Source of the DNA: Petralouisia muris
GTDB taxonomy: Bacteria; Bacillota; Clostridia; Lachnospirales; Lachnospiraceae
Reading direction: 5' to 3'
DNA length: 64,000 nt
NCBI RefSeq assembly: GCF_004793545.1
Contig: NZ_SRYA01000022.1
Location: forward strand, 1 to 64,000
Shown: positions 33,159 to 42,320 of the stretch, piece after piece
How positions within the stretch are numbered: position 1 is the first letter of the stretch
Layout: each line of letters begins with the position of its first letter
Made by a program: the position numbers and the translations under genes
Notes under the pieces: model-generated
The model's input: the letters and a program-made list of their open reading frames with translations, nothing else
What the model was told of the DNA's origin: nothing
The model's database searches: none

Positions 33159-33914
33159 ATGTTAAAAATTGAGCACTTAAGCTGCGGCTACGGCGGGCCG
33201 CCCATCGTGAAAGACATCTCTTTCCAGGTAAAAGAAGGAGAAAAGCTGTGCATCCTTGGCCCCAACGGCTGCGGCAAAACCACGCTGCTGCGGGCCCTGG
33301 CAGGTCTTTTGCCAAGCAGCGGCACTATGGAACTGCTGAACAATAATCTTCGCACAATGCCAGTCAGACAACGGGCAAAAAAAATGGCCCTGATGAGCCA
33401 GTTTTCTCCGGCAACCTTCGATTATACCGTCTATGAAACTGTCATGCTGGGACGTTACGCCCACCAGACAAAGGGCCTGTTATCAGGAGAAAGCAGCAAA
33501 GATCGACATGCTGTAGAAGAAAGCCTGCGTCTCACAGGAACCTGGGATCTGCGGGAACATTTGGTTACCAGACTTTCCGGCGGCCAGCTTCAGCGCGTAT
33601 TTCTTGCCCGCACCTTCGCCCAGGAACCGCAAATCATCCTGTTGGACGAACCCACCAATCATCTGGATCTCCGTTACCAGGTGGAACTGATTGAAAGCTT
33701 AAAAACCTGGTCTTGTGCCGGAGGACGCTGCGTTGTGGGAGTATTCCACGATATGAATCTTGCCTTATCATTCGCAGACACCCTGCTTCTTTTGAATCAC
33801 GGGCAGATAGAACATTGCAGCAAACTGGATGATTTTGACCTCTCTTTACTGGACAAACTTTACAGCATGGATGTTCGGGGCCATATGGTAGCATCCCTTC
33901 AGCGTTGGGTCTGA
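33159..33914 (+). CDS. FepC/BtuD-type ABC transporter ATPase
   Basis: The 251-residue ATPase has Walker A LGPNGCGKTTLLRALAG near residue 34, Q-loop LMSQFSPATFDYTV, signature LSGGQLQRVFLARTFAQ near 133, Walker B IILLDEPTNHLDL and the switch His in GVFHDMNLAL. The ATG at 33159 lies just after the permease stop codon (TGATATG) and is coupled to it. It powers the importer encoded by the three-gene operon. Confidence 0.94.
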   Translation: MLKIEHLSCGYGGPPIVKDISFQVKEGEKLCILGPNGCGKTTLLRALAGLLPSSGTMELLNNNLRTMPVRQRAKKMALMSQFSPATFDYTVYETVMLGRYAHQTKGLLSGESSKDRHAVEESLRLTGTWDLREHLVTRLSGGQLQRVFLARTFAQEPQIILLDEPTNHLDLRYQVELIESLKTWSCAGGRCVVGVFHDMNLALSFADTLLLLNHGQIEHCSKLDDFDLSLLDKLYSMDVRGHMVASLQRWV

Positions 33915-33949
33915 GCATCTACAGATATCTGTTTTAGCTCTGAAAAAAA

Positions 33950-33978
33950 GGCTGTCGGAAAATAAAATTCCGACAGCC
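33950..33978. terminator. Bidirectional terminator between convergent operons
   Basis: Perfect 11-bp arms 33950-33960 (GGCTGTCGGAA) and 33968-33978 (TTCCGACAGCC) enclose a seven-base loop, with TTTTC on one side and a run of A residues on the other. Confidence 0.93.
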
Positions 33979-33981
33979 TTT

Positions 33982-34680
33982 TCAATTTTCCTTAAAATCC
34001 TTCTCTTTTCCCATATCCACTGTAAATCCTGCCTGTTCTAACAATTCCTTCGCCTTCCTTGCATTCTGATATCCGAAAATCTCCATTCGGCCGCCTCTTG
34101 TATGGACAGTATCTTCAAACGTCTCCGCCATCTGCATTTCATCCATAAAAATCAGATCTCTTGGCTCATCCAAAATGCCGCAAACTATCCCATTTCTTTC
34201 CAGTCCTGTTTCATCCTGAATCTTAAGGTTCAATTGCTGATATTCTTTTTTCCACTTTTCTGTCTGACTTTTTCCAGGAAGGCTGCCGGTTTGGTCTGTA
34301 AATCTCTGAAAACTGTCTGTTCCCAAAAACAGAACAGGGGTATTTCCCAGAGAAAAGGTTTCTGATACTTCCTTCCACTTTCCTGAAAATTCCTGCAAAT
34401 CCACTCCAAAAACCTCTGTTTCCATGGCATATTCTCCTAGCTTTATTGTGACTGTCACTGTTTCCACAGGCACAAAACTGCAGATACCAGAAATTTTCTG
34501 CAGCTCTTTGGCAGTTTCCTGCGTCAAATCGGAAGCTGACTGAATGGAAAATTCATAGGTTTTCTGTTCCTTCTGATAGGATTGCAGCTTTCCATACAGG
34601 AAAAAAATAATCCATCCAATGATAATGGAAAATACAATATTCTTATAAATATTCCGCTCTCTCATTTCCCTGTTCCTCAC
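33982..34680 (-). CDS. Single-pass membrane protein, last gene of ABC cluster
   Basis: I do not recognise a named family. The 232-residue protein has one N-terminal membrane segment (NIVFSIIIGWIIFFLYGKL) and an extracytoplasmic domain of about 200 residues. The domain shows alternating strands (CSFVPVETVTVTIKLGEYAM) and the phrase TEVFGVDLQEF, reminiscent of the periplasmic core of MacB-type ABC permeases, but the rest of such a permease is missing. It is 44 bases downstream of the CARDB-like gene in the same direction and precedes the terminator at 33950. It may be an accessory subunit of the ABC complex. Confidence 0.6.
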   Translation of the reverse strand: MRNREMRERNIYKNIVFSIIIGWIIFFLYGKLQSYQKEQKTYEFSIQSASDLTQETAKELQKISGICSFVPVETVTVTIKLGEYAMETEVFGVDLQEFSGKWKEVSETFSLGNTPVLFLGTDSFQRFTDQTGSLPGKSQTEKWKKEYQQLNLKIQDETGLERNGIVCGILDEPRDLIFMDEMQMAETFEDTVHTRGGRMEIFGYQNARKAKELLEQAGFTVDMGKEKDFKEN

Positions 34681-34724
34681 TTACCATTTCCCATTCTGAT
34701 ACCCGCAAGCCAAAATAACCGATA

Positions 34725-36218
34725 TCAAACATGCTGATTCCTGTCTGCCTTTTTCTTATAATAGTTTATTCTCAGATACAGCCATAAAATTATAAGAATC
34801 ATTACAATAAAGATCAAAATTATAATAGTTATCCACCACTGATTTGTTTTCGGAGCCTCTTTTTCCACTTTTAATTCCATAATTTGGGGCTTTTTGATGG
34901 AAGTATGCACTTCCTGGCTTTGCTCTGTGATTTCTCCCTGTTCATCTTCATAGGAAAAAATTACAGTTCCCAATGTCTCTCCATATTTTTTACTGTCCTC
35001 TTCAATGATATTACCCTGATTGTCCATATTCAGCGTCCCTGCAAAAACTTTGATCTCTCCATCCGCCGAAGTTCCTGCTTCCACAGTTCCGAGAAACAGT
35101 TCTTTCTCCGGAAACAGCCCCTTTCCTTCCAGACGTACCCTGACATTGTAAAGCACTGCAAGACCTGTATTCTGGATCTGAAAGGTTAGAAAATCTGTAT
35201 CAGATTCATAGATGCTTTCAGGAAAAGACACATTAACAAGCTCTGCCTGGGGAACCTGGCTCACTGACAAATTTATTGTTTCTGTGGATGTATAAGCATT
35301 TCCCTTTTTATCCTCGTATTCAAATTGAAATTGAAGAGGCGCCGGTTCTGCCGCTGCTTTTTTTCCAACCGTAAGATTCTGGGACAGCTCCACGGTGGTG
35401 CCTGCTGACATCCGTGCAAAATACCAGGAATTTTTTTCCAGGATAATATCTTTGTTTTCTGACATAAGGGTAATTTTTATATTTTCCAATGACTGGCTGC
35501 TGCTGCAGTTTTTTACAGAAACAGACCAGGGCATACTGCTTCCCGCAGACAAATCCGTTCCCTGCAGGCTGTTTGCAGCAATTATTACCCGGGGCTGATG
35601 ACTGATTTCTTCTCCAGACACAGAACCCTGTCCCATGGAAACTGTTTCTTCCATCGGTTCCGTCTCTCCCACCATTTCCTCTGTATCGGAATCAACAAAG
35701 GCCGGGAGATCTGCTTTTTCCTCAGGACGGTCTTTTCCGTCTGTAATTTCCACATAAATTGTAAAATTCTGCCGGATCATAGTTCCTTCCGTCTGTGCCT
35801 GAACAGATAAATGAAGAGGATACTGGCCGTTAACCCTGTCTTCCTTTAACTTAATCTGACACTGATACAGATAGACGCCGTCCTCTGATTTTTTTACTTT
35901 TTTCTGATAATTCTTATAATAAAAAGGGCTGTTTTCTTCTCTCTCAAAAGAGATACCCACAATTATCCTGTCTGAATCCGTTTTCTGCCTTGTTACAAAG
36001 GGCACCACAAGAAACATGGTATTTTTCTTAATGGAAGGCTCATAGCCTTTGGAAAAGGAATGCTTCATTCCTTCGTATTTCCGGTTGGTTTCAATAGAAA
36101 TCATATTTTCATAATTCTTGCTGTCCCAAGAAGGATTGACATTTTCCGCTTTAACGGTTTCAGAAAAAAAGAGGACAGCATGAAAAACAAAGCAAAACAG
36201 AAAAAATAATCTTTTCAT
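34725..36218 (-). CDS. Secreted, membrane-anchored protein with CARDB/COG1361-like domains
   Basis: The 497-residue protein has a signal peptide (residues 1-24, ending SETVKA), a long extracellular part with repeated beta-sandwich character, and a C-terminal membrane helix (TIIILIFIVMILIILWLYL) followed by a short basic tail. The stretch PWSVSVKNCSSSQSLENIKI and the later FLTFQIQNTGLAVLYNVRVR are typical of CARDB/COG1361 adhesion-like domains. A Glu-rich linker lies near 155-190. It overlaps the ABC ATPase gene by four bases. It is likely the extracellular partner of the ABC exporter; its ligand is unknown. Confidence 0.72.
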   Translation of the reverse strand: MKRLFFLFCFVFHAVLFFSETVKAENVNPSWDSKNYENMISIETNRKYEGMKHSFSKGYEPSIKKNTMFLVVPFVTRQKTDSDRIIVGISFEREENSPFYYKNYQKKVKKSEDGVYLYQCQIKLKEDRVNGQYPLHLSVQAQTEGTMIRQNFTIYVEITDGKDRPEEKADLPAFVDSDTEEMVGETEPMEETVSMGQGSVSGEEISHQPRVIIAANSLQGTDLSAGSSMPWSVSVKNCSSSQSLENIKITLMSENKDIILEKNSWYFARMSAGTTVELSQNLTVGKKAAAEPAPLQFQFEYEDKKGNAYTSTETINLSVSQVPQAELVNVSFPESIYESDTDFLTFQIQNTGLAVLYNVRVRLEGKGLFPEKELFLGTVEAGTSADGEIKVFAGTLNMDNQGNIIEEDSKKYGETLGTVIFSYEDEQGEITEQSQEVHTSIKKPQIMELKVEKEAPKTNQWWITIIILIFIVMILIILWLYLRINYYKKKADRNQHV

Positions 36219-36853
36219 ATTTTTTGTATCCTCCCTCCATCCATTTCATAGACTTTATCGCACAAAATCCGAATATCCTCACTGTTGTGGCTGGCCAGAA
36301 GAATGGTTTTTCCCTGTTCCTTCAATTCCAGCAGAAGCCTTCGTATATCCTTTACCCCATGTTTATCCAGTCCGTTAAAGGGTTCATCCAGAATTAAAAA
36401 GTCCGGATTTTCCATAATTGCCTGGGCAATGCCAAGACGCTGCCGCATCCCTAAGGAATACTTGGAAACAGATTTTTTCAGATCTGGATCTAATCCTGCT
36501 TTTTCTATTGCAGACCGGATTTCGGTTCTGGTAATCCTGCGTCTTAATCCTGCCAGAATTTCCAGGTTACGCATTCCGCTTAAATTTGTCAGAAATCCGG
36601 GAGTCTCAATAATAACGCCGATACTTTCTGGAAAATCAATTTCTTTTCCAATTATTTTTCCATTTATCTGTATGGTTCCTTGTGTAACTGGAAGAAATCC
36701 GCAGATGCATTTCATGAAAACTGTTTTGCCGGAACCGTTGTTGCCGGATATTCCATAGACTTTTCCTTCTTCCATTGCAACGTTTATATCATCCAGAACA
36801 ATATCGTCCCCGAATTTTTTTGTTACATGATTTATCTCAATATAAGGCTCCAT
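36215..36853 (-). CDS. ABC transporter ATPase of the lipoprotein/ABC cluster
   Basis: The 212-residue ATPase of the export type (CcmA-like, partner of ABC-2 permeases) has Walker A SGNNGSGKTVFMKCICGF near residue 35, signature YSLGMRQRLGIAQAIM near 132 and Walker B FLILDEPFNGLDKHG, with the switch His in LLASHNSEDI. The signature serine is followed by Leu rather than Gly (SLGMRQR), as is usual in this subgroup. It lies 11 bases after one membrane protein gene and overlaps the CARDB-like gene downstream. Confidence 0.9.
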   Translation of the reverse strand: MEPYIEINHVTKKFGDDIVLDDINVAMEEGKVYGISGNNGSGKTVFMKCICGFLPVTQGTIQINGKIIGKEIDFPESIGVIIETPGFLTNLSGMRNLEILAGLRRRITRTEIRSAIEKAGLDPDLKKSVSKYSLGMRQRLGIAQAIMENPDFLILDEPFNGLDKHGVKDIRRLLLELKEQGKTILLASHNSEDIRILCDKVYEMDGGRIQKI

Positions 36854-36864
36854 AAGATTCCTTT

Positions 36865-37584
36865 CTAATTAATTTCTTTCAAACGATAATATAACAGCAG
36901 CCCATGGCATAACAGAACTGCCAGAGAAAACACCAGAAAAAATATCCAGATTCCACCTCCATCGGTTCCCCAATTCTGCTCACACACGATCCATTCTTTG
37001 GGATACATGGCATACATCTTCGGCAAATAACGATCTTTTAAAATAATCAGCAGATAATAACTTACAAAGGGCAATCCATAGGCCATATAATAATTTTGAA
37101 AAAAAGCGGCGAAGATTCCTGCAAGCTCTGCCGCAATTCCTCCAGTAAGGCTGATGCGAAGCAAAAGCAGAAGGTTTTCCCTCACTGCTTCCCAGGAAAC
37201 GCTGCCCTGCAATTCCAGAGGATACAGAAACAGAAAACAAATCAGAAGACCAAAGATTCCGCTCAGAAATAAGGGCAGAAAGCCTCCGGCATACGTCTGC
37301 AACATTTTTCTTTTTATATAATCCATACGGCTGATTCTTGAAATGTATAATTTTAAAAATCCGCAGGAAGATTCTCTCACATAAACTGCCCCTGCCGGAA
37401 GGGATGCGGCGATGGGAATCAGAAATAGCACTGTCTGGGAATTCAATGAAGTCTGATAAAATTTCAGGAAGCTTCCCTGACTTAACGGAACACAAATCTC
37501 ATAAACAGGAAATCCTAAGGCCATACCTGAAAAACACAAAAGCGCAGCAGCCCAAAAGCCTCTCTCCCGTAATAATTCTTTCAT
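36865..37584 (-). CDS. ABC-2-like permease subunit
   Basis: The 239-residue protein has about six hydrophobic segments. It begins MKELLRERGFWAAALLCFSG and has a short extracytoplasmic segment after the first helix, a common ABC-2 permease arrangement. No close family is recognised. The start at 37584 is placed at the ATG just before the first helix, preceded by GGGGAAGG. It lies next to the ATPase and a second membrane protein, suggesting a heterodimeric transport channel. Confidence 0.7.
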   Translation of the reverse strand: MKELLRERGFWAAALLCFSGMALGFPVYEICVPLSQGSFLKFYQTSLNSQTVLFLIPIAASLPAGAVYVRESSCGFLKLYISRISRMDYIKRKMLQTYAGGFLPLFLSGIFGLLICFLFLYPLELQGSVSWEAVRENLLLLLRISLTGGIAAELAGIFAAFFQNYYMAYGLPFVSYYLLIILKDRYLPKMYAMYPKEWIVCEQNWGTDGGGIWIFFLVFSLAVLLCHGLLLYYRLKEIN

Positions 37585-37659
37585 TCCTTCCCCTTTCATT
37601 TCCAAACATTTTCCTTTGAAGCTGCAAAATTTTCCCACATATCAGACATTCTGCTGTAT

Positions 37660-38553
37660 CTATTCCCCTGTAAAGGAACTGAAATTATATTGTTTCAGGG
37701 TATGAAAAGAAAGCCCTGACAATAATGCCAGAATCACCAGGAAAAAAACACAGGACTGCTGAATGGAAGGAAGCACGTCATACCCAAAATCATGCATTCC
37801 ATAAGTTGCATGGTTCAAAGGGCTGATCCATCCAATCATTCTCCGCACCAAAAACATTTCATATTCTTCCTTACGGAGAATTTTTGCCAGAATCTCCGGA
37901 TCCAGTAAAAACCCAAACAAACTGTAGAAAAGCCCTGCGCCAATTGCAGCTTTCTTCCCAATCTTCATCTGAACATACAGCATCAAAAAACTTAACGTAA
38001 GAGCATAACACACAAGCAGTATCATAATCTGCAAGCTGCAGGAAAAGGGAGTAGTGCTTTCCATCACCTTTACCGTAGAAGGAATCGACAAATCCTTTCC
38101 CATCTTGGAATAGGCCAAAAGAGCTGCCGTTTTGCTCCATACATTTCCCGGATAGGTCTTTTGCATACAGAGCAGGCTGGTGACCAGAATCACGTAAAGC
38201 ATATACAAAACCGTCACCAGAAAAATATAGAAAAGCTGTGCCAGAAGCCATCTGCTCTTTTTCATCCGAAGCAGCATGTAAGGAGTAAATGGACTTAATT
38301 TCGGCAAATCCAAAAACAGCAGAATTAACAGCAGGGAACAAAGAAGAATTGCTGTGGCGTCTCCAAAGGTCCAGATAAAAGGCTCCAACGCCTGCATGGA
38401 AGATTCATAATAATCTGCCACCATCATTGCCCGGCCACTTAAGAAAAAGCAGAGGATAAAGGAGAACAGGAAGGTGATAATCACCCTGGAATTTCTGAAA
38501 AATCCCAGGAAATTACACCTGACTGCCGCTGTCACCTGTTTTACAGTTTCCAT
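37660..38553 (-). CDS. ABC-2-like permease subunit
   Basis: The 297-residue protein has six or seven hydrophobic segments with a basic N-terminus (VRCNFLGFFRNSRVIITFL). An extracytoplasmic loop follows the first helix and a cytoplasmic charged stretch LRMKKSRW lies in the middle. It ends QYNFSSFTG. It lies between the lipoprotein gene and the other permease in one operon. By topology and context it is the second half of an ABC-2 type channel. The similarity is only general. Confidence 0.68.
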   Translation of the reverse strand: METVKQVTAAVRCNFLGFFRNSRVIITFLFSFILCFFLSGRAMMVADYYESSMQALEPFIWTFGDATAILLCSLLLILLFLDLPKLSPFTPYMLLRMKKSRWLLAQLFYIFLVTVLYMLYVILVTSLLCMQKTYPGNVWSKTAALLAYSKMGKDLSIPSTVKVMESTTPFSCSLQIMILLVCYALTLSFLMLYVQMKIGKKAAIGAGLFYSLFGFLLDPEILAKILRKEEYEMFLVRRMIGWISPLNHATYGMHDFGYDVLPSIQQSCVFFLVILALLSGLSFHTLKQYNFSSFTGE

Positions 38554-38579
38554 GTTCTGTTCCCCCTTCCTCTGTGATT

Positions 38580-40073
38580 CTAATAGCCCAAATCTCTGTC
38601 GATGATCGTTCCGTCTATGGCATTAATCGTCATAAAGCTCTGTCTGGAATGTTCCCCGTTATTCTTCTCATGATGTCCTTCAACCTCTACATCAAACCCT
38701 CCGAAAAAGTCCCACACCGGCACCAAAATTCCTGAATGGTTATCCACCGTTGGATCATACACCCTGCTGTAGCCTAATGTTATTTTATTAATATGGTAGG
38801 TTCTCTGTTTCTCAAATTCTGCAATATCTGCATTGGACACTTCCATCATCTGCTCATAGATTTTTATAATACTGTCAAAATCCATCAGCTGTACATTTTC
38901 CGTCTGGACTTCATCTATTTTGTAAGGATTATAGATCTCCACCTTCTGGATTCCATCGTCTCCCACAATCACTTCACATCTCTCATAACTCCAGGGTATT
39001 AATGTGCTGTCCATATCCTCCAGGGCTCCTCCATAGGAATCTGTAAAGGTAACAGGAATGCCGTCCAGCACCCTCGTAAAATGAAACAGATATCCCCCGT
39101 CCAGAATGTTATCTTTACTGACATTGTCTTCTCCATGTTTGAAAACGGTATAATCCCAATCGTATATCTCCCAGTCCCAGCCCAGCTTTTCTACCTTTTC
39201 TTTGGCAATTTTTTCTGCATCTTCGTAGGAAATATCCATAAATCCCTTAAGTTCTTCTTCTGTCATTCCTTTGTAATCTTCTACTTCACAGTCCATCAGA
39301 TATCTTCCTTCTGTCCAGGCGCTAAATTCCCGGGGATCTGGTAAATCATCCCTGATTTTTTCAATTGAAAATTCAACATCTGCAGAAACCACACTTGATG
39401 TAATTACATAATTGTAATTTCCATGATCTGTCTCTGCTACTCCGTAAAATTCATGTTCATCCACCTGGTTTTGGTATTCCCCTTCTTTTACCATATCCGA
39501 ATGCTCCAAACCAAAGGAAGGCTTTACTTCTTCCTTTACTATTTCATCTGGCGCATTTTCCATATCCGCTTCATCTCTTGCAATCACATCATCAATGTTA
39601 AAATACAATTCTCCATTTTCATCTGTTCCATATTCGTATGGATCAATATTTCCTTCTGCTTTGTACTGCTTCAGCCTTGTAATCTCCTCCTGATACTGTT
39701 CCTTCGTCCAGTCGTGATAGCCGTAAGCATGATAAAATTTTGCATCATCCAAAAAGGCGTTGGTTACCTTATCTATCATCTCCTGATCTACTTCCTCTGC
39801 AGACACTTTGTAGGTATTCATGGTATCTGTCCCCGGCAGGACGATTTCTGCGTCCGTATCAATGATAAGCACGCCATTTTCGTATGACGCCTGATTCTGA
39901 TAGGTTTTCGGAGCGTTTACCATATCTTTGATCTTTCCTTCGGCGCTTTCATATTCTTTGATGTTGTCTGCGCCTTTTTGTTTTACAATAGTATTTTGGG
40001 GCGTTTCCTGGCATCCTGTTAATATGCTGATGCAAAGCCCCGCTGCAAGGATTGCTTTATAGTTCTTCCTCAT
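38580..40073 (-). CDS. Lipoprotein, DUF6034-like, first gene of ABC cluster
   Basis: The 497-residue protein has a lipoprotein signal peptide ending ILTGC (Cys near residue 21). A long acidic extracellular part follows with no recognised enzyme motif. The C-terminus contains TLGYSRVYDPTVDNHSGILV and VPVWDFFGGFDVE and ends DGTIIDRDLGY. This resembles what I remember of the DUF6034 lipoproteins of Lachnospiraceae. The ATG at 40073 has AGGAGG five bases upstream. It is the first gene of a six-gene leftward operon, and direct repeats for the adjacent response regulator lie about 120 bases upstream. Confidence 0.72.
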   Translation of the reverse strand: MRKNYKAILAAGLCISILTGCQETPQNTIVKQKGADNIKEYESAEGKIKDMVNAPKTYQNQASYENGVLIIDTDAEIVLPGTDTMNTYKVSAEEVDQEMIDKVTNAFLDDAKFYHAYGYHDWTKEQYQEEITRLKQYKAEGNIDPYEYGTDENGELYFNIDDVIARDEADMENAPDEIVKEEVKPSFGLEHSDMVKEGEYQNQVDEHEFYGVAETDHGNYNYVITSSVVSADVEFSIEKIRDDLPDPREFSAWTEGRYLMDCEVEDYKGMTEEELKGFMDISYEDAEKIAKEKVEKLGWDWEIYDWDYTVFKHGEDNVSKDNILDGGYLFHFTRVLDGIPVTFTDSYGGALEDMDSTLIPWSYERCEVIVGDDGIQKVEIYNPYKIDEVQTENVQLMDFDSIIKIYEQMMEVSNADIAEFEKQRTYHINKITLGYSRVYDPTVDNHSGILVPVWDFFGGFDVEVEGHHEKNNGEHSRQSFMTINAIDGTIIDRDLGY

Positions 40074-40189
40074 AATATCCTCCTGTTCTTTCATGATGGA
40101 CTGTTCCTTAAAATACCTGCATACTGCTGTGGCAAAACAGTTCTTATAAATTCATGGTAACAGGTTATTTTTTTGAAATATTCACTCAG

Positions 40190-40211
40190 TTGTAAAGGTT
40201 TGGTAAAGGAT
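40190..40211. promoter_or_regulatory. Direct-repeat site B, probable OmpR-type regulator box
   Basis: TGTAAAGGTT is followed directly by TGGTAAAGGA, so GTAAAGG recurs at 40192 and 40203 with an 11-bp period. The same repeat with the same period stands upstream of the response regulator gene at 42250. The spacing of one helical turn is what OmpR/PhoB regulators bind. Confidence 0.6.
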
Positions 40212-40222
40212 TTTACCTCCCA

Positions 40223-41470
40223 TTATAGAATAATGGAAATTTTCGTTCCCTCTCCAACCTTGCTTTCAATTTTCATTGTTCCATGATGCACTGCTGCAAT
40301 CTGATCGCAGAGTGCAAGTCCCAGTCCCATATTTCCACTTTTTCTGGAACGGGACTTATCCACCCGATAGAATGCTTTCCGAACTTTATCCACTTCCTCT
40401 GGAGGAATTCCACATCCTTCATCCCGCACCCAAAGAGAATGTTCGTCTGCTCCCAGATAAACGGAGCCGCCGGAACTCGAAGCCATAATACTGTTATTAA
40501 TCAGGTTGATAAGAAAGCTTGTCATCAAATCAGCATCCAGCTTTTTCATTCTTCCCTGATAATCCCCTTCCCGCTTCAGATGTATTCCTGTTTCCTGCAG
40601 TCCGTATATTACATTGTCTTCCACTGCCTGAAATATATGCTCTACTGAAACTTCCTGTAACTGAATTTTACATTCCGGCTCATAGAGCCTGGTTAACTCC
40701 ATCATTTTTTCTGTCAGGCGCGACAGCCTTCCACTTTCCTGATGTATATAACGAAGGGATTTTTCCTCCTGCTCCGGTGACAATTTTACGCTGAGAAGAG
40801 TTTCTGAATATCCCTTCATGGCAGTTAACGGAGTTTTTAATTCATGGGACATGCTTCCAATTAATTGTCTTTGGGTCTCATTAATAACCTGCAGGGGCCT
40901 TGTAATTTTTTTAATCAGAAATACTAAAAGCAGCGCCATTGCCAAAGACGCCAGACAAGAAATCAGAAACTCCTGAATTACCAGATTCCGGCTTTTTTCA
41001 TAAATATAAGTGACGTCTACCGCATAAAATAAGGTATAATTGGCAGTTGTCCTTTGGTAGTACCTGACCGCATCATTTTGAAAAAACACTAGAATATATT
41101 TGTTATTGCTTTTCTCTAATACACAATCTCCGGTATTATCTACCTTAGCTAAATTTATGTTATTTACGTCAAATTCATAGGGGCTGCTGTTGTACAATTC
41201 CTCTTTTTCCTTATATAAGGCCGAATTTTCTGGCATATTTTCCCGAAAACAGTAGATGATCACGTGATCTGATAACTCTGCCTTTAACTCTGCATGAGAC
41301 ATTTTTTTGTTAAAATTCGACAGGGCGCCTTCATAGATTTTACGTTCTTTTTCTTTCAGCAAATCAATTTTTTCCTGCCGGCTGGTAAAAATCACATAAA
41401 ACGAAAAAACCTGCGTCAACACAAACAGCATGGTTGACGCAGTGAATGCAATTTTTTTAATCATATCCAT
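40223..41470 (-). CDS. Sensor histidine kinase
   Basis: The 415-residue membrane kinase has two membrane segments (about 5-27 and 170-192) around an extracellular sensor of about 140 residues. A dimerisation domain with the phospho-acceptor in MSHELKTPLTAMKGYSE follows, then an ATPase domain with N-box FLINLINNSIMAS, G1 DEGCGIPPEEV and G2 GNMGLGLALCDQ. No clear HAMP separates membrane and kinase. GGAGGG precedes the ATG at 41470. It follows its response regulator in the same operon and lies upstream of the lipoprotein/ABC operon, whose substrate it may sense. Confidence 0.92.
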   Translation of the reverse strand: MDMIKKIAFTASTMLFVLTQVFSFYVIFTSRQEKIDLLKEKERKIYEGALSNFNKKMSHAELKAELSDHVIIYCFRENMPENSALYKEKEELYNSSPYEFDVNNINLAKVDNTGDCVLEKSNNKYILVFFQNDAVRYYQRTTANYTLFYAVDVTYIYEKSRNLVIQEFLISCLASLAMALLLVFLIKKITRPLQVINETQRQLIGSMSHELKTPLTAMKGYSETLLSVKLSPEQEEKSLRYIHQESGRLSRLTEKMMELTRLYEPECKIQLQEVSVEHIFQAVEDNVIYGLQETGIHLKREGDYQGRMKKLDADLMTSFLINLINNSIMASSSGGSVYLGADEHSLWVRDEGCGIPPEEVDKVRKAFYRVDKSRSRKSGNMGLGLALCDQIAAVHHGTMKIESKVGEGTKISIIL

Positions 41471-41535
41471 TATTATCCCTCCATTCGGTATCCTGCACTG
41501 GCGTTGCAGCAATTACATTGGAGTCATAGTCACCA

Positions 41536-42198
41536 TTAAGGAACTTCCATACGGTATCCAACCCTTGGCACCGTAATAATCACATCAGAAAAATCCAATT
41601 TTTTGCGGATATTCCCCACATGCACATCCACCGTTCTGCTTTCTCCTTCAAAGTCCACTCCCCAGAGAATATTCAAAATCTGTTCTCTTGTAATCACCCG
41701 GTTCCGGTACTTCCAAAATACCAAAAGGCAATCAAATTCCATTGGCTGCATGGAGATTTCCCTGCCGCCTTTTTGTACGGTTCTCTTCTTCTCATTAATT
41801 ACCACATCACGGATACAAATTTCTTCTGCCTCTTCTTTGCCGCAGCGTTTCAGTATATTGTCCATACGAACTAAAAGCTCTAACATTTCAAAGGGCTTTA
41901 CTATATAGTCTTCCGCTCCGCTTCTTAAGCCTTTTACCTTGCTGGGTAAATCTCCTTTGGCTGTCAGATAAATAACTGGAATTTTATGTTCCTTCAGTTC
42001 TTCTAACAGTTCAAATCCATCTTTTCCTGGAAGCATAATGTCTAAAAGAGCAAGGGAGTAATCATCCCGTTCTTTTAAATGGCGGCTGAACTCATTGCCG
42101 TCAAAAAAAGGAACGGGCTTGTATCCTGCAATTTCCAGATTCATACAGATTAAATCATTAATGGGCAGTTCGTCTTCTATTACTAATATTTTTTTCAT
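41536..42198 (-). CDS. OmpR-family response regulator
   Basis: The 220-residue protein has a receiver domain with the acidic pair VIEDE at the start, the phospho-acceptor Asp in LALLDIMLPGKDGF and the Lys in DYIVKPFEMLELL. A winged-helix domain follows (MQPMEFDCLLVFWKYRNRVI, ending RTVDVHVGNIRKKLDF). The ATG at 42198 is used; the long N-terminal extension of the open frame is untranslated leader. It is predicted to bind the direct repeats upstream of itself and of the lipoprotein operon. Confidence 0.93.
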   Translation of the reverse strand: MKKILVIEDELPINDLICMNLEIAGYKPVPFFDGNEFSRHLKERDDYSLALLDIMLPGKDGFELLEELKEHKIPVIYLTAKGDLPSKVKGLRSGAEDYIVKPFEMLELLVRMDNILKRCGKEEAEEICIRDVVINEKKRTVQKGGREISMQPMEFDCLLVFWKYRNRVITREQILNILWGVDFEGESRTVDVHVGNIRKKLDFSDVIITVPRVGYRMEVP

Positions 42199-42248
42199 AT
42201 AATCACCGATTCTATTATATCGAAGATTAGAAAAGAAAGCGATAGGAA

Positions 42249-42270
42249 TTTGTAAAGGTTTTGTAAATTT
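42249..42270. promoter_or_regulatory. Direct-repeat site A, probable autoregulatory box
   Basis: TTTGTAAAGG and TTTTGTAAAT repeat with 11-bp period. On the minus strand they lie about 45 bases upstream of ATATAAT (around 42217), before the response regulator start. They are nearly identical to site B at 40190. Confidence 0.6.
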
Positions 42271-42320
42271 CAGAAGATGGGAGGTGATGTATATGAGTAC
42301 ATACCAAGTTTTAATTTTGC

